Shown: piece after piece, positions 27,666-37,414 of the stretch | Numbering within the stretch: the stretch's first letter is position 1 | Layout: each line of letters opens with the position of its first letter | IMG/VR virus record: IMGVR_UViG_3300007960_007614 | Coordinates: 1 to 46,301 of that record | Source: a virus | Strand: one strand, 5' to 3' | DNA: 46,301 nucleotides | Notes under the pieces: generated by a model | The model's database searches: none | Seen by the model: only the letters and a program-made list of their open reading frames with translations | What the model was told of the DNA's origin: nothing | Made by a program: the position numbers and the translations under genes

Positions 27666-30600
27666 TTAAAATTTTGGACCAGATATCATTTTGTATTTTT
27701 CAGGTCCAGTCATATCATAAATACTATTGAATAATGTTTTTAAAGCATTTTTTGTTCCAGAAAACGCCTCTTTTACATTTGGGTCCGCAGAAACAATGGC
27801 AATATTAAATATTGTAAAAATATCAATCAAATCTTTTGTTGGGAAAGAGTATTGCAACAATGCCCCGTACTCATCAGAGAGAACAATGTTTGTCAAGTTT
27901 TTTGTTAATAAGCTAATTCCATATTCTTCAAACAGTAACTCTCTTATATTTTCTGGTCTTAATGCTACTTCTTGAGTTGGCTCATTGAATATTTCAAAAG
28001 ACATTCCTGTATCATTGTTCATTAAATCTATTTTTGATTCAATGATTGGAAATATGTAAGTTTTAAAAGCATCCAGCTTGTAATCATCTCTTTCGATAAC
28101 AAGTATGCTCTTTGTCAACTCTATGTATTTTTTAAAATCTTCATCAATCAAAAGAGACAGAGACCCTTTTCCAGAGATATCTCCAGTAATCCCAATAAGT
28201 TCATCAACAGATTTTGACAAGCTCTTTAAAGTCTCGCTTTGACCATCTGAATATGGCTTTATTTTTCCATCTTCAATGGTTCCTCCGAACTCTACTGCGT
28301 TTAGCTCTAGTTCAGATGTGGCGAATGCATAGCAGAATCTAGTTCCAAGATTTATAGATTTGAAAAACTTAACAAAAGGTTCATTTTGATTTTGATCTAA
28401 AGTCAAAAGCCCATCTCCGGATCCTTGCAAGTTGCCAAGATTTTGTTGTCCAGACATTAATCTGATTAATTCAAATAGGTTATCTTGACTAAGAACTCCT
28501 TTCAATTTTGCATCTCTATTTACTAAAGATTCGACATAGATACCACCGCCAGCCTGAGCTTCTGCCTCGTCTGCCCATTCTTCTATTTGATAATAAACTT
28601 GATTTACAAACTTTCCATTTTTGAACTCTTCAAATCTAGCATCAGAAAACAAAGAACTTGGATAGTCATACGCATTTGCATCCTGATCATTTGCGGGTGG
28701 TGTATCAACTCCATTGGAGAATGCTGTGTCGTGGACAAACAGAGGGGCATTGTAAGATATTAAATCTAAAGGATTTACTTGAGATATACTCGTAAAACTC
28801 TGTCCAGATCCGCCGAAGGTGCCAAGCTTTGCAAAAATGAAATCAAGAGGATAATCAAGATTTTCTCTAATCAAAAACCTTATGGCATCATTAGAGTTTT
28901 CTATTGCATACTCTTTACCAGTTCTTTTATCCAAGATCATTCCAGCATTTCCAACTTCTGTCTGTTCTGGGTCTGAATAAGTAAAGACACTTCTTCTAGA
29001 AATCATTTCCATGCATGTTTCGTGTAGCTTAGTTTTTTCTCCTTCACCAGATTCGTCAAGCTGTTTATTGAAGCTTTTCAAAATAAGCTCTACTAACATA
29101 TCACCTTCAGTTAATAAAAACTTTGGAAACTTACTTATTGTTGGCAATGCTCTAACTAATATATCTCCTGACACAATCTGGATATAAGCTGATAGAGCCC
29201 CTTCTAGTAAAGCAAAGTGGGACATTCCAAGTTCATTTGAGTTTGGATCATCATAGTTTGAGAAATCGTAATTGTCTTTTACTTTCTTCTCTATGACCTT
29301 CATATCCATAAGACCTTTGAGGTATGTGCCGTCTTTGTCAAAAAACTTTTCTGGCTTTAAACTTAACAAACCAAGCTCTTTCTTGCCTGTTGGAGCAGTT
29401 ATATCTACCCCTGCGGCTTCCCAAAGCCCCTTCAGTACAGACACAAGCCCAGATGCTATTGGGAAGTTTTTGGCTAAATCATCAAACAAATCAACATTAT
29501 AAGACCTCAACAACTCTGAGTTGCCGATCGTCTCCGAAATACCTGATAGGATTGAAGAAAATATACTAGCATACATGTCGTTTACTAATATTGGATACAT
29601 TTCTTGGACGGCTTTGTTGTATTTTTCAGATCCCAAATCCTCCGAGGGCGGTAATGCCTTATCAATGAACAGCCTTGCAAAATATTGCTTTTGAGGAGGT
29701 ATATTGGCATCTTCTAAAGGATATTTTTCCAACTGTTGCAGCATAGAATCTGACACCTTTTTGTTTTCTACTCCCAAATCTTGCAGACTGTATGGTGCTT
29801 CAATGATTTGCGGAGTATCAAAGAATACTTTAAGGTTGTTTGTGTAAACTAAATTGTCTTGCTCATCTACATCTGGATTAGAAAAGAATAAATCTATTTT
29901 TACTTTTTGCCCGTAAAACTCCGGTAGCTGCACATTTAGCGAAACGTTTTGTTCATTTGTGCTTAAGTACGTTGGAGAATTAGTTGCTAGATCTGTCAAT
30001 ATATCATCGACACCAAGCAAATACTTATCATCACCAGTGTTATTTCCGTTAAAGTCTTCTGTATAAGGAGCAGTTCTGTCATTTATTGGGAACCACAAGT
30101 CTTTATACAAAGCATTCTTAGACAGATTTGGTTGCGTAGCTATAGAAGCGAGGAACAAAGGTGTAGATGGATAAAGTGGTGCATAAAACAATGCTCCCAA
30201 TGGATTACCAGTTGTCAATAGTTCTCTGGTTTTGCTAGCTTTAACCAAAACATTTGCATTTGCATTAGTTAACCTTGTGCTTTCTCTAGAAAACTCATCT
30301 TCAACTACCCTGAACATGTTTTTAACAGTTTGTTCAATGGCGTGATCTATTGTTGGGTTAGGCAACCCTGACAAAATACCCTTGTTTCCTTTATCGTCTG
30401 CAAACAAAGAAGGTATCTGTTGAGTTAGATCAGGAACTTTTCTGATCAGATTTGCTAACTTGATGTAGTTATCCAAGTCAACTTCTGTGGCTGCTTTTAC
30501 AAGCTTGTCTTGTTCATCTAAGTCTCCACATTTACTTCTCAGTTGTGCCTTGGCTTGCTCATAAATATTGTCACATATGTCAGGATTTTCGAATGTTTCA

Positions 30601-33600
30601 ATAATGTCATTCTCAATCTTTGCAAGTTTCTCTGGTTGGACCTTGAATCCAACGCATCTGAAGAAGTCTCTCGCTCTTGCAGTATTTGGAAGCTGCGAGG
30701 CTAATGATGGATACTTGTTTATTTTGCCTTGAACAACTTTCGAAAGTCTTATCGACATAGAGCCATCAAGAAGCTCCAAGACTTCTCCAGAACTTAGACT
30801 GCTTGATATGTCTGCCAAAAGAGCTTCAACATCGGCAGCAATTGTTCCTTGCTCGTCCATTATTATACCGCAACTTTCAAAGACAGCCGAGGCAGGTCCT
30901 ATTCCGGGAGTTGCAATGATATTCGAAAGATCTTGCGCTCCATAGTCAACAACCCTCTTGACTCCTTCAGGGCAAGTAATCTCAGGACACTTAAGTAATA
31001 ACTCAAGCAATGTAGCAAAAAGCTCGACCAAAAGTTGTGCCAAGATATATTCAAGCGCCTTTAACAAGGCATCCAAGAAGAAATCTAAAATATTTGTAGT
31101 TGGCAATCTTAAGAAAAAATCAGGGATTTCTAAGCAATACGAACAGATTAAATCCTCTGCATCGAACATTGTTTTCTCATTACTAAATGAGTCTGCAAAG
31201 TCTTGCCCAGAACCAAATGACCCTAAATCATACTCATACTCTTGATCTTTTTGCCACCCTGCTTTAGCTCCTCCAGTTACAGATTGATTTGCTGGCGCAT
31301 TGCTTCCTATAGCAGGAACATAAGACAAGGGCTTGACATTTAAGCCTGCTGATGGTCCTTGGAGGTCTACTTTGAAGTTGGGCACTCCGATCTCGTCAAT
31401 CCCTGCCAAATCCAAGAAACATTTGCAAATCTTGCTGTAAATCGCATCAAGACCCCCAACACGTCGTAGAACATTGCTCCACAGATCATCCAAGTTAACT
31501 ACATTGTCTCCTATCTGCCGCAAACCTTCTGCTGAAGACATGAAGTCCCCGACGTATTCTTTGTAGCCAAGCTGGAGGTCTTTCATTCTTGTTAGCGATT
31601 CAAATGAATCAAAGAACAATCTTTCTGACTCAGTTTCAACTTCTCCTCTAAAAAGAGCGCCACCTTTTCCAGTCGGTGGTTTCGGGCACGGAGGCAGGTA
31701 ATCTGTTAAGCTGAACTGGAAAGATCCCAAGTCAAAACGTGGATCTAACTGTAAAGCATCGTCTAGCTGTCCAGCAATTGGTCCCAACAACTCTTGCCAA
31801 GAAGGCAAAGTGAATCTTGGAGGTTTGCACTTTGAAGAAGGAATATCTGGCAATGTGCTTTCGCTCTTTGGAATAACTGTTGGCTTGGGATCTAGGAACA
31901 TTTCCTTGATTGCCTGCTGCCATTTCAATAAAGGATTTTTTAACTGTCTATGATAAAAGAATATAGACATGGTATTTTTTACATTAAAGGGCTCTTGTTC
32001 TTTGATATATTCAAAGCCTATATTCAAAAGCTTTTCGTTATCCTCTTTTGCACCTTCATTGTAAGAAATAAAAGTTACATTAAACTCTGAGTCAAAACCA
32101 ATGTTGATTAGATTCTGTTCTTCTGACGCTATTAAGTAACCATTAAAACTAACAAGCTTTTTAAACAATACCGGTATTCTGTCTAGTCTTTCTGCTTCAA
32201 GAGCAAAATTAACCCCTTGAACTCTGAAATCAGATTTGATGATGTCGAGATACATCTGATTCAATCCATAGCCAGCCTGAACAAGGTGATTAATGTAATA
32301 TCTTGTATCAAGTGTCAAGATTTTACTCGACTCACCTTTCAACTCTGCAAGAGACTTTTGAATATTTGGGAATGCCTGCAAGTAAATGGCACCGACTTTC
32401 AAAAGAAACTTGACATTCTCTCCCGGTCTAATGTCAATATAATAATCTTCTATTCTACTAGTAAGATATGTTTTTATGAACTTATCTATTTCATCAGAAC
32501 TGATCAGCTTTCCATGGAACGCAAATAACTCTTCGACACCTTTTCGGAGTGCTTGCTCTTTTTTAAGCTCTAAGTCTGCCTTAGTCAACACGCATGTGTC
32601 TTCAAGTTCTACGGCATACCAATATTCTGCATCTTCCGTGTGATAGTATGGGACTTCATTTGTCCACCAAGTCGGTATAACAACTCTCTGACCTTCTGTT
32701 AATTGCTTGACAGCTAGCAAACCATCGAGCTTTGCAGTTTGCAGTTTCTCTGACTCGAATACTTCCGAGAAGAAACCATTGAACTTTTCTATTGTTACAA
32801 TGTCATTTCTTTCAATGTAGCCCTCTACACCATTGGATGGCGAATCTGGATCTACAACTCGAACAAGGTCATACTTGTTTTCTCCATTGACGGATTCTTT
32901 TAAAACCTTTAATACAGTAAAGTTTGTTAGAGGCGCAAGAGAATCTGCTCTTTCTCCCGGTTGAACTTTCAGGATAGATTTTGAAGTTACAGAAACACTT
33001 TCACCTTTATTCACCAAAACATAACTTGTAGCAGCCGATATGTCAACTGTCTCTTCAACAAGGTTATCGTATTTTTGATTAATGATTGGCAGATTTTCAT
33101 CTAAAGCCAGAAGCATGTCTTGAGATACGTCTGGTCCTTTGAGAAAAGAAGGTATTTGAGAAAAATCTACTGACTCTAAAGTTCCTGCTATTGATTTTTT
33201 GTATTGCTCATAATCTTGCTTTAGAGACTCGGAATACAAAGCGGCATCGCCAGAACCTTTAAAGATATCATCCAAGTCTAAGCCAGCGGCTCTATACTCA
33301 TCTGATTCTCCCGCCAAAGCAAACACTCCGTGGCGAACCATGTCAGCTACGAGTTTTACTTCATCGATATCTAGATCAACAGCGTATGTTAAAGATGCAT
33401 TCGCTAACAGTAACTGTCGGTAGTATTCACTAGATCCCTCTCCTTGTCTGTAATCTTTTTCTAAAGCACTTGGAAAATCTTCAGATGGATGTTTTTCATA
33501 AAGTTCTCCAACAGCGATGTTGGTGTCATACTCATAATCTATAACAACATAGGGCTTTGCTTTTTCGTATAAAGACAAGTTTTCATCTTTATAGTTTTTC

Positions 33601-36392
33601 ACAAAAGGACTAGAAGAGTCGATTACTGTAGCAAACGAAGTTTCTGCTTCATTTAAATATGTGTTGGATAAAACTTTGTTTTCTCCATAATATATATTAG
33701 CTGTCGACAAACCAAAGTCTGGGCTGATTAAACCGTAACTTACCGGCTCTTTCTCTACTGTTGGATAAATGACTAACTTGTTACACCAATCAGGAACACA
33801 TTTTCTTTCCTTATTAATGAGTGATGGATTTTGTTCTAGATATGGAGTCCACGGGCTATCTTCTTTTGTATAATCTAACCCCTTAGATATATTATTATTA
33901 ATGATCTTTGGCCACACAATAGAATTGAGACTTTGAGCTTGCCCTGTGTTTTCTCTGCTGTAGTTCCAAACTGGGAACTTCATTGGAGACTTGTGGCTCA
34001 CTCCATAAGGAACATTGTTTTTAGCTGCGAAAAAAGCACTTCCCTGTTGGTTAAGAATGTTTTGCAAACTAAAAAGAGTTCCTGTTGCATCATCTCCAAC
34101 ATCACTAAAGTTTCCAAAAAAGCTTTTGAACTTGTTGAGAAAATGATTTTCTCCTGAAGTTCCCAGCAGTGCAGAAGTATTACTTAATGCACTAATATTT
34201 ATGTTACTTCCAGCAGGCAAGTAAGACAGCAAACTAGGATCTTTTGTTATGTGTTGAAAGATTAGTGGTACCATATCGGCATAAATGCCGTAACCACCCT
34301 GACCACCATTAGCATGCAAATCAACATCATAAAAAAGAAAAGAACTCAAAGGGTCTTCTAAAAGCCCTTTTGTTCCATAGAGATATGGAGGAATAGACCC
34401 AAAATGATACATCAGCCACAATGAGGTAATAAACCTTGTTACATCCATTTCACTTTTTGAATCTGTAGATTCAGGGTTGTTGAAAAAGTGTCCATAATAT
34501 GGTATCACTGCGGAGTTAACAGTCTGAGGCTTAAAAGCCAATCTTGTGCTATCTGGCAATGAATCAAACATAGACTTGATTGTTTGTCTATTTCTAGGGA
34601 TAGCTGTGAACTTTCTAGCTTCTATTGATCCGGGAATTGAATCAGCATCTGCTCCCGACAATCCCAATGGCTGACCGATACCAATAAAGTTTGTTGGTGG
34701 CAGACCAAATTTGTAAGAATATTCTTTTTGGGCTGCGTCCATTTTTGTGGAAGATTTGTTATATAAATATCTTGCTGGGTCTTCTTCGTACAGATCTGGT
34801 CTGTTGTACTTAAATAATGAAGTGGATCCCTTGCCCCAAAGAACATTACTGATTACATCGCTAAGTGCATCTCCAGAATAGTTACCCTGCTGATCTGGAT
34901 CTGATGCTCCAAGATAGTTTTCTTTTCCCTGCTTTGAGTATCCAACGAGTGGAGGCAAAGAGTTCAACTCAAAAAAGCTACCACTTATGATTCTGTTCAC
35001 TTGCTGCTGATTTGCAGACAACAAATCTTCACAAGCTTCTGGTTTGTTTTCTCCAGTTATGCTGTCTGTTCCCGGTTCTTTAATGGTTGGCTTTGGACCA
35101 GCATATCTAACGTTCTGTGGCACAACATGCATCACATATTCAAAAACATTTTTGATAACTTCGTTTAATGTCTTCTCTGGATTATCCAAATATTCTTGCA
35201 CTTGACTAGGGTCGATACCGGGGGGAACCAGCTTCAAGGATGACACCAAGTTTGAATACTTAAAATATTTAGCTGGTGATTCTGCCTGCTCGCTGTTTCC
35301 GTGATACCATTTGGTTGTGAAAGCCCCCTGCTCTCCACCCATTAATCCTGCCAAAGAAGGGTAAACTGCGCTGTTTAGTCCCGGCATAAACATTTTTGCA
35401 TGTGTCGGGGTCAGCTTTTGATCGATTGCATCAAAGTTTGTATTTTGCCTTCCGCTTTCAAACTTTGGAGATAGTGTAGAAAGTGGTTCGAGATAGTCCC
35501 ACGGATCACTATCAGCCCAAACGTAATCAAAATAGTTTATTCCAAATGTCAGGTTTGTTGGTGCGATTGGGCTAGTTTTTGAATTGGAGTAAACAACAGA
35601 GAAGCTATTACCTGCTGCACTACTTTCTCCAAAAGATCCCGCCAATGTTTGCGTGATTCTTAAGTCTAGATTTACGAGAGTCTCTTGCTCTTCTTCTCCC
35701 AATAAAAAGAAGTTGAAGTTTGAAACTCCAGTCTGTTGGTCAAATCCATCTTGATCGTTCAATAAGTTAGTTGCTGAAGATCCGAAGTTGGATATTTTCC
35801 CCATTTTTTGTAAGTCAGTATAGATTAATGTATTGCTTCCCGGAGGAAATGCTTTTACATATTCTTCTGTCTGTCCGTCTGGACCAAATCCAGATCTTCC
35901 TGCAACCCTACCAATATTTGATACTGGATATCCGAAATAGTTATACAATATTGCTTGAGTCAAAGCTTTTCCAACTAAGTTTTCAAGAATAAAATCTGTA
36001 AACTTAGATGAATCCCAGCTTTTGTACATTGCAAAAAATGACAATGGAGCAACATAGTTATCTTGATATATCTTTTCGGCTGTCAGTTCTCTTCTTAAGA
36101 TCTTGTTTACTTGCTCTTGCTTTGATGAAGATCCACCAGCTATGCTATATACATCCGCACCGAATCCAGCAGATGCCAACAAAGCTTTAGAAACATCGCC
36201 ATCATAGTTTGAAATGTTCTCATCAAAATACCCTTTAGGGCTTGATTGTTGAAATGGTATACCAAAACCATGATTCCAGTCCCCAACTTTCCACTGATCG
36301 ATCAGCGGTATTTTGATTGTAGCAGTAGAAGTTACTTTTACGCTCTTCTTGGGCTCTGTTCCTTTTTTAAAATAAAAATCTTTATTAGACAT
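27666..36392 (-). CDS. Giant baseplate-region structural protein, 2908 aa, function unknown
   Basis: This single frame of 8.7 kb lies between the spike gene and gp25, so it is very probably a tail-tip or baseplate component. I recognise no whole-length family. Visible parts are an SH3-like beta stretch at about 1125-1200 (GESVSVTSKSILKVQPGE... GYIERNDIV), a proline-rich link near 1540-1610 (LPPCPKPPTGKG), and an unusual helical hydrophobic block at about 1757-1802 (FFLDALLKALEYILAQLLVE). The block is flanked by cysteine pairs (CKC, CSYC, CPEITCPEG). The last third is helical and charged. There is no signal peptide and no internal stop. The ribosome site is a weak AAAGAAG. It may replace several smaller T4 baseplate proteins. 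Confidence 0.7.
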   Translation of the reverse strand: MSNKDFYFKKGTEPKKSVKVTSTATIKIPLIDQWKVGDWNHGFGIPFQQSSPKGYFDENISNYDGDVSKALLASAGFGADVYSIAGGSSSKQEQVNKILRRELTAEKIYQDNYVAPLSFFAMYKSWDSSKFTDFILENLVGKALTQAILYNYFGYPVSNIGRVAGRSGFGPDGQTEEYVKAFPPGSNTLIYTDLQKMGKISNFGSSATNLLNDQDGFDQQTGVSNFNFFLLGEEEQETLVNLDLRITQTLAGSFGESSAAGNSFSVVYSNSKTSPIAPTNLTFGINYFDYVWADSDPWDYLEPLSTLSPKFESGRQNTNFDAIDQKLTPTHAKMFMPGLNSAVYPSLAGLMGGEQGAFTTKWYHGNSEQAESPAKYFKYSNLVSSLKLVPPGIDPSQVQEYLDNPEKTLNEVIKNVFEYVMHVVPQNVRYAGPKPTIKEPGTDSITGENKPEACEDLLSANQQQVNRIISGSFFELNSLPPLVGYSKQGKENYLGASDPDQQGNYSGDALSDVISNVLWGKGSTSLFKYNRPDLYEEDPARYLYNKSSTKMDAAQKEYSYKFGLPPTNFIGIGQPLGLSGADADSIPGSIEARKFTAIPRNRQTIKSMFDSLPDSTRLAFKPQTVNSAVIPYYGHFFNNPESTDSKSEMDVTRFITSLWLMYHFGSIPPYLYGTKGLLEDPLSSFLFYDVDLHANGGQGGYGIYADMVPLIFQHITKDPSLLSYLPAGSNINISALSNTSALLGTSGENHFLNKFKSFFGNFSDVGDDATGTLFSLQNILNQQGSAFFAAKNNVPYGVSHKSPMKFPVWNYSRENTGQAQSLNSIVWPKIINNNISKGLDYTKEDSPWTPYLEQNPSLINKERKCVPDWCNKLVIYPTVEKEPVSYGLISPDFGLSTANIYYGENKVLSNTYLNEAETSFATVIDSSSPFVKNYKDENLSLYEKAKPYVVIDYEYDTNIAVGELYEKHPSEDFPSALEKDYRQGEGSSEYYRQLLLANASLTYAVDLDIDEVKLVADMVRHGVFALAGESDEYRAAGLDLDDIFKGSGDAALYSESLKQDYEQYKKSIAGTLESVDFSQIPSFLKGPDVSQDMLLALDENLPIINQKYDNLVEETVDISAATSYVLVNKGESVSVTSKSILKVQPGERADSLAPLTNFTVLKVLKESVNGENKYDLVRVVDPDSPSNGVEGYIERNDIVTIEKFNGFFSEVFESEKLQTAKLDGLLAVKQLTEGQRVVIPTWWTNEVPYYHTEDAEYWYAVELEDTCVLTKADLELKKEQALRKGVEELFAFHGKLISSDEIDKFIKTYLTSRIEDYYIDIRPGENVKFLLKVGAIYLQAFPNIQKSLAELKGESSKILTLDTRYYINHLVQAGYGLNQMYLDIIKSDFRVQGVNFALEAERLDRIPVLFKKLVSFNGYLIASEEQNLINIGFDSEFNVTFISYNEGAKEDNEKLLNIGFEYIKEQEPFNVKNTMSIFFYHRQLKNPLLKWQQAIKEMFLDPKPTVIPKSESTLPDIPSSKCKPPRFTLPSWQELLGPIAGQLDDALQLDPRFDLGSFQFSLTDYLPPCPKPPTGKGGALFRGEVETESERLFFDSFESLTRMKDLQLGYKEYVGDFMSSAEGLRQIGDNVVNLDDLWSNVLRRVGGLDAIYSKICKCFLDLAGIDEIGVPNFKVDLQGPSAGLNVKPLSYVPAIGSNAPANQSVTGGAKAGWQKDQEYEYDLGSFGSGQDFADSFSNEKTMFDAEDLICSYCLEIPDFFLRLPTTNILDFFLDALLKALEYILAQLLVELFATLLELLLKCPEITCPEGVKRVVDYGAQDLSNIIATPGIGPASAVFESCGIIMDEQGTIAADVEALLADISSSLSSGEVLELLDGSMSIRLSKVVQGKINKYPSLASQLPNTARARDFFRCVGFKVQPEKLAKIENDIIETFENPDICDNIYEQAKAQLRSKCGDLDEQDKLVKAATEVDLDNYIKLANLIRKVPDLTQQIPSLFADDKGNKGILSGLPNPTIDHAIEQTVKNMFRVVEDEFSRESTRLTNANANVLVKASKTRELLTTGNPLGALFYAPLYPSTPLFLASIATQPNLSKNALYKDLWFPINDRTAPYTEDFNGNNTGDDKYLLGVDDILTDLATNSPTYLSTNEQNVSLNVQLPEFYGQKVKIDLFFSNPDVDEQDNLVYTNNLKVFFDTPQIIEAPYSLQDLGVENKKVSDSMLQQLEKYPLEDANIPPQKQYFARLFIDKALPPSEDLGSEKYNKAVQEMYPILVNDMYASIFSSILSGISETIGNSELLRSYNVDLFDDLAKNFPIASGLVSVLKGLWEAAGVDITAPTGKKELGLLSLKPEKFFDKDGTYLKGLMDMKVIEKKVKDNYDFSNYDDPNSNELGMSHFALLEGALSAYIQIVSGDILVRALPTISKFPKFLLTEGDMLVELILKSFNKQLDESGEGEKTKLHETCMEMISRRSVFTYSDPEQTEVGNAGMILDKRTGKEYAIENSNDAIRFLIRENLDYPLDFIFAKLGTFGGSGQSFTSISQVNPLDLISYNAPLFVHDTAFSNGVDTPPANDQDANAYDYPSSLFSDARFEEFKNGKFVNQVYYQIEEWADEAEAQAGGGIYVESLVNRDAKLKGVLSQDNLFELIRLMSGQQNLGNLQGSGDGLLTLDQNQNEPFVKFFKSINLGTRFCYAFATSELELNAVEFGGTIEDGKIKPYSDGQSETLKSLSKSVDELIGITGDISGKGSLSLLIDEDFKKYIELTKSILVIERDDYKLDAFKTYIFPIIESKIDLMNNDTGMSFEIFNEPTQEVALRPENIRELLFEEYGISLLTKNLTNIVLSDEYGALLQYSFPTKDLIDIFTIFNIAIVSADPNVKEAFSGTKNALKTLFNSIYDMTGPEKYKMISGPKF

Positions 36393-36403
36393 AACAGCTT
36401 CTT

Positions 36404-37381
36404 TTAGTTAGTATTGTTTGCATCGCTGCAAATATAATCTCCAACCCCCGGTGTTAAATATTTGAATCTCAATAAAACATTGTTAATAATTTGTGCAATA
36501 TGGCTAGGATAGTCTTGCACCAACGATTTTACAGATTTAATTCCTGCTCCTACACCCACTTCAATAGAAGGAACAGCAACACCAATGGGGACAGGCGGAG
36601 TAACTGGTGATGGAGGGGTTGTTACAACGTGTGTATGACCTGCGAGTATGCCGTCAAAAGCTTGCTGAGTTAAGGCTAAATCATGCACTGCTTGCGTAAC
36701 ATTGACAATATCTTGAATCATATAAAACAATAACTCTCTTAAGTTATTCCCTTTTACCAAAGGCTGCAAACCTGAGTCGTCGTTTCCTGCAATAAGATCG
36801 ATTCCTCCTACTACTCCGATGGGACCGCTTTGTGAGTTGATATCATCTGTTCTTGTGACAAGTTTTATGTTTTCTCTAGCCACTACTCTAACCAAGTCTG
36901 CTTTCATACCAATAGCAGACCTTGGAAACGGAGAGCCTTGGTATCCCGGTCTTAAACCAAAGTTTTTATCGATAGCCGTCTTTTGACTGATATATATCCT
37001 TGCAGCATCTGATTTGAAATCGTTATCAACTGATAGAAGTTCTCCATCTTTGGTTCCTTTTTTTGCCTCTTTCGATGCTCGACCAACGCAAATATCAATA
37101 GATCCAGCACCAGAAGATGCATCACCACCATATCCAGATGCTCTAGATCCCGGTCTATCTCTTCCCAATACAATCCAAGTATTGTTTTGTCCATGAATAA
37201 CTTCTTCACAGTCTGACTGAATGAACTGAGGAACTGGCTCTATCTTTTTGCCGCCTCCAAAACCTTCCAATCTGGCTTGAGTTTCTTTATCAAGCTTATC
37301 CCAAGCTTCTTGAACCGAATTGGTCCAGCCTGCCAAAGAATTCTTGTCGATATTTCTGTTTTTATACTTTTGTTCAGTCAT
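36404..37381 (-). CDS. Baseplate spike-tip/assembly protein with HxH motif
   Basis: The 325-aa protein has a glycine-rich beta-structured middle (GRDRPGSRASGYGGDASSG; VVGGIDLIAGND) and the segment AGHTHVVTTPPSPVTPPVP with His249 and His251. The pattern H-T-H followed by a proline-rich stretch is typical of central-spike tips of contractile phages such as P2 gpV, where histidines bind an iron ion at the point of the needle. The residues before it (DIVNVTQAVHDLALTQQAFD) form the usual helical stretch. It lies directly after the peptidase hub gene, where a spike gene is expected. An iron site and trimeric needle are inference. The weak ribosome site is AAGG with a long spacer. Confidence 0.68.
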   Translation of the reverse strand: MTEQKYKNRNIDKNSLAGWTNSVQEAWDKLDKETQARLEGFGGGKKIEPVPQFIQSDCEEVIHGQNNTWIVLGRDRPGSRASGYGGDASSGAGSIDICVGRASKEAKKGTKDGELLSVDNDFKSDAARIYISQKTAIDKNFGLRPGYQGSPFPRSAIGMKADLVRVVARENIKLVTRTDDINSQSGPIGVVGGIDLIAGNDDSGLQPLVKGNNLRELLFYMIQDIVNVTQAVHDLALTQQAFDGILAGHTHVVTTPPSPVTPPVPIGVAVPSIEVGVGAGIKSVKSLVQDYPSHIAQIINNVLLRFKYLTPGVGDYICSDANNTN

Positions 37382-37414
37382 TTTATTGTATTTTACCTTA
37401 AAACTTTCTTTTGT

